Below, one piece after another: positions 6,226-6,727 of a stretch of 6,727 bases of DNA. The first letter of the stretch is position 1; each line of letters opens with the position of its first letter. The translations under genes were made by a program, and so were the position numbers. The notes under the pieces were generated by a model. The model searched no databases. It was not told where the DNA came from and worked only from the letters and a program-made list of their open reading frames with translations. The stretch lies in contig JAAZBR010000232.1 of assembly GCA_012513735.1 (NCBI GenBank), forward strand, positions 1-6,727, in the 5' to 3' direction. The stretch comes from Clostridiales bacterium. Lineage in GTDB: Bacteria; Bacillota; Clostridia; Christensenellales; Aristaeellaceae.

Positions 6226-6678
6226 ATGATCTATTGCAGGCGAAGCGACCTGAAACAGTATCTGGGACAGTCCGCCTTGCTGGACGATGCCATTGCCTAT
6301 GCCCTGCGCGCAAGCGAAAAGAACCTGCTGAAGGGCAGAAACGACATCTCGGGAGATGAGCGGCTGTATGCCAACTGCTTCTCCTATACCACCCAGCCGG
6401 CAGATGGGCTATTGTACGAATCCCATGTTGACTATGCCGACCTGCACCTGGTGCTGGCCGGCGAGGAGCTGATTCAGACCGCCAGCCAGGACCGGTTGGC
6501 GGTAGTCGAATCCCGTTTGCCGGATGACTACATCGGCCTGCAGGGAGAGATGGAGGCCCAGTTCAGGATGACGCCGAATATGGCGCTGCTGGTATACCCA
6601 GGGGAGGCACACAAGGTGAAAGGAATGGTGGATAAGCCCACTGAGGTAAAAAAGCTGGTGATCAAAATCCGATGCTGA
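6226..6678 (+). CDS. YhcH/YjgK/YiaL (DUF386) family protein, likely sugar anomerase
   Basis: A 150-residue single-domain beta-barrel protein of the YhcH/YjgK/YiaL family, which includes EbgC, TabA and NanQ. The family signature is seen at YESHVDYADLHLVLAGEE (64-81), with probable metal or active-site residues E65, H67 and H74; further on, VYPGEAHKVKG (123-133) supplies H129, and the closing strand VKKLVIKI carries the conserved lysines. Length is typical of the family. The Escherichia coli YhcH (NanQ) acts as an N-acetylneuraminate anomerase, so a role in opening or interconverting ring forms of a sugar or keto sugar acid is a reasonable inference here; the exact substrate is unknown. ATG 6226 follows AAAGGAG by seven bases. 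Together with the preceding mutarotase it forms a pair of anomer-handling proteins. Confidence 0.9.
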   Translation: MIYCRRSDLKQYLGQSALLDDAIAYALRASEKNLLKGRNDISGDERLYANCFSYTTQPADGLLYESHVDYADLHLVLAGEELIQTASQDRLAVVESRLPDDYIGLQGEMEAQFRMTPNMALLVYPGEAHKVKGMVDKPTEVKKLVIKIRC

Positions 6679-6716
6679 AGCGATTCCCCAACAAATGCAA
6701 TGGATGGGCAGCATCG
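6670..6716 (+). repeat. Inverted repeat spanning the stop codon of the last gene
   Basis: CGATGCTG (6670-6677) and CAGCATCG (6709-6716) are perfect inverted repeats separated by 31 bases, with a small GGGC/GCCC stem overlapping the right arm (6706-6719). This could be the start of a terminator or other 3' structure, but no T tract is visible before the window ends. Bases 6679-6727 otherwise hold no recognisable gene. Confidence 0.25.
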
Positions 6717-6727
6717 CCCGCCAGAGG

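Overview
The window looks like part of a catabolic gene cluster from a strictly anaerobic, moderately GC-rich Gram-positive bacterium, most likely a gut-type or sediment clostridium. The reasons are an oxygen-sensitive glycyl radical enzyme with its activase, a second oxygen-sensitive flavin/[4Fe-4S] dehydratase of a type known from clostridia, and strong AGGAGG-like ribosome binding sites. This assignment is an inference; no rRNA or marker gene is present. All six genes are on the + strand and no mobile element, tRNA or CRISPR array is visible.

Layout. Bases 1-612 are the C-terminal part of a LacI/GalR-family regulator whose DNA-binding end lies upstream of the window. It overlaps by 4 bases a radical-SAM glycyl-radical-enzyme activase (609-1463), which overlaps by 16 bases a glycyl radical enzyme (1448-3370) with intact thiyl Cys, Glu and glycyl radical motifs but only 640 residues. 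A 284-base gap (3371-3654) holds several hairpins, a candidate terminator, an extended -10 promoter and a pair of 8-base direct repeats around a hairpin. Then come a 4-hydroxybutyryl-CoA dehydratase family protein with all four cluster ligands (3655-5115), an aldose 1-epimerase (5200-6189) and a YhcH/YjgK/YiaL-family protein (6226-6678).

How the genes may work together. The first three genes are overlapped and probably translationally coupled; the last three follow an internal promoter candidate but share the orientation and may still be read through. A sugar-type regulator, a mutarotase and a YhcH-type anomerase-like protein point to a carbohydrate or sugar-acid substrate. The two central enzymes belong to two unrelated classes that both perform radical eliminations at unactivated positions. 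No gene for a CoA transferase, CoA ligase, transporter or kinase lies in the window, so the substrate is not determined. The combination, together with the divergent short glycyl radical enzyme, is the most interesting feature and may represent an uncharacterised anaerobic radical pathway for a sugar-derived compound.
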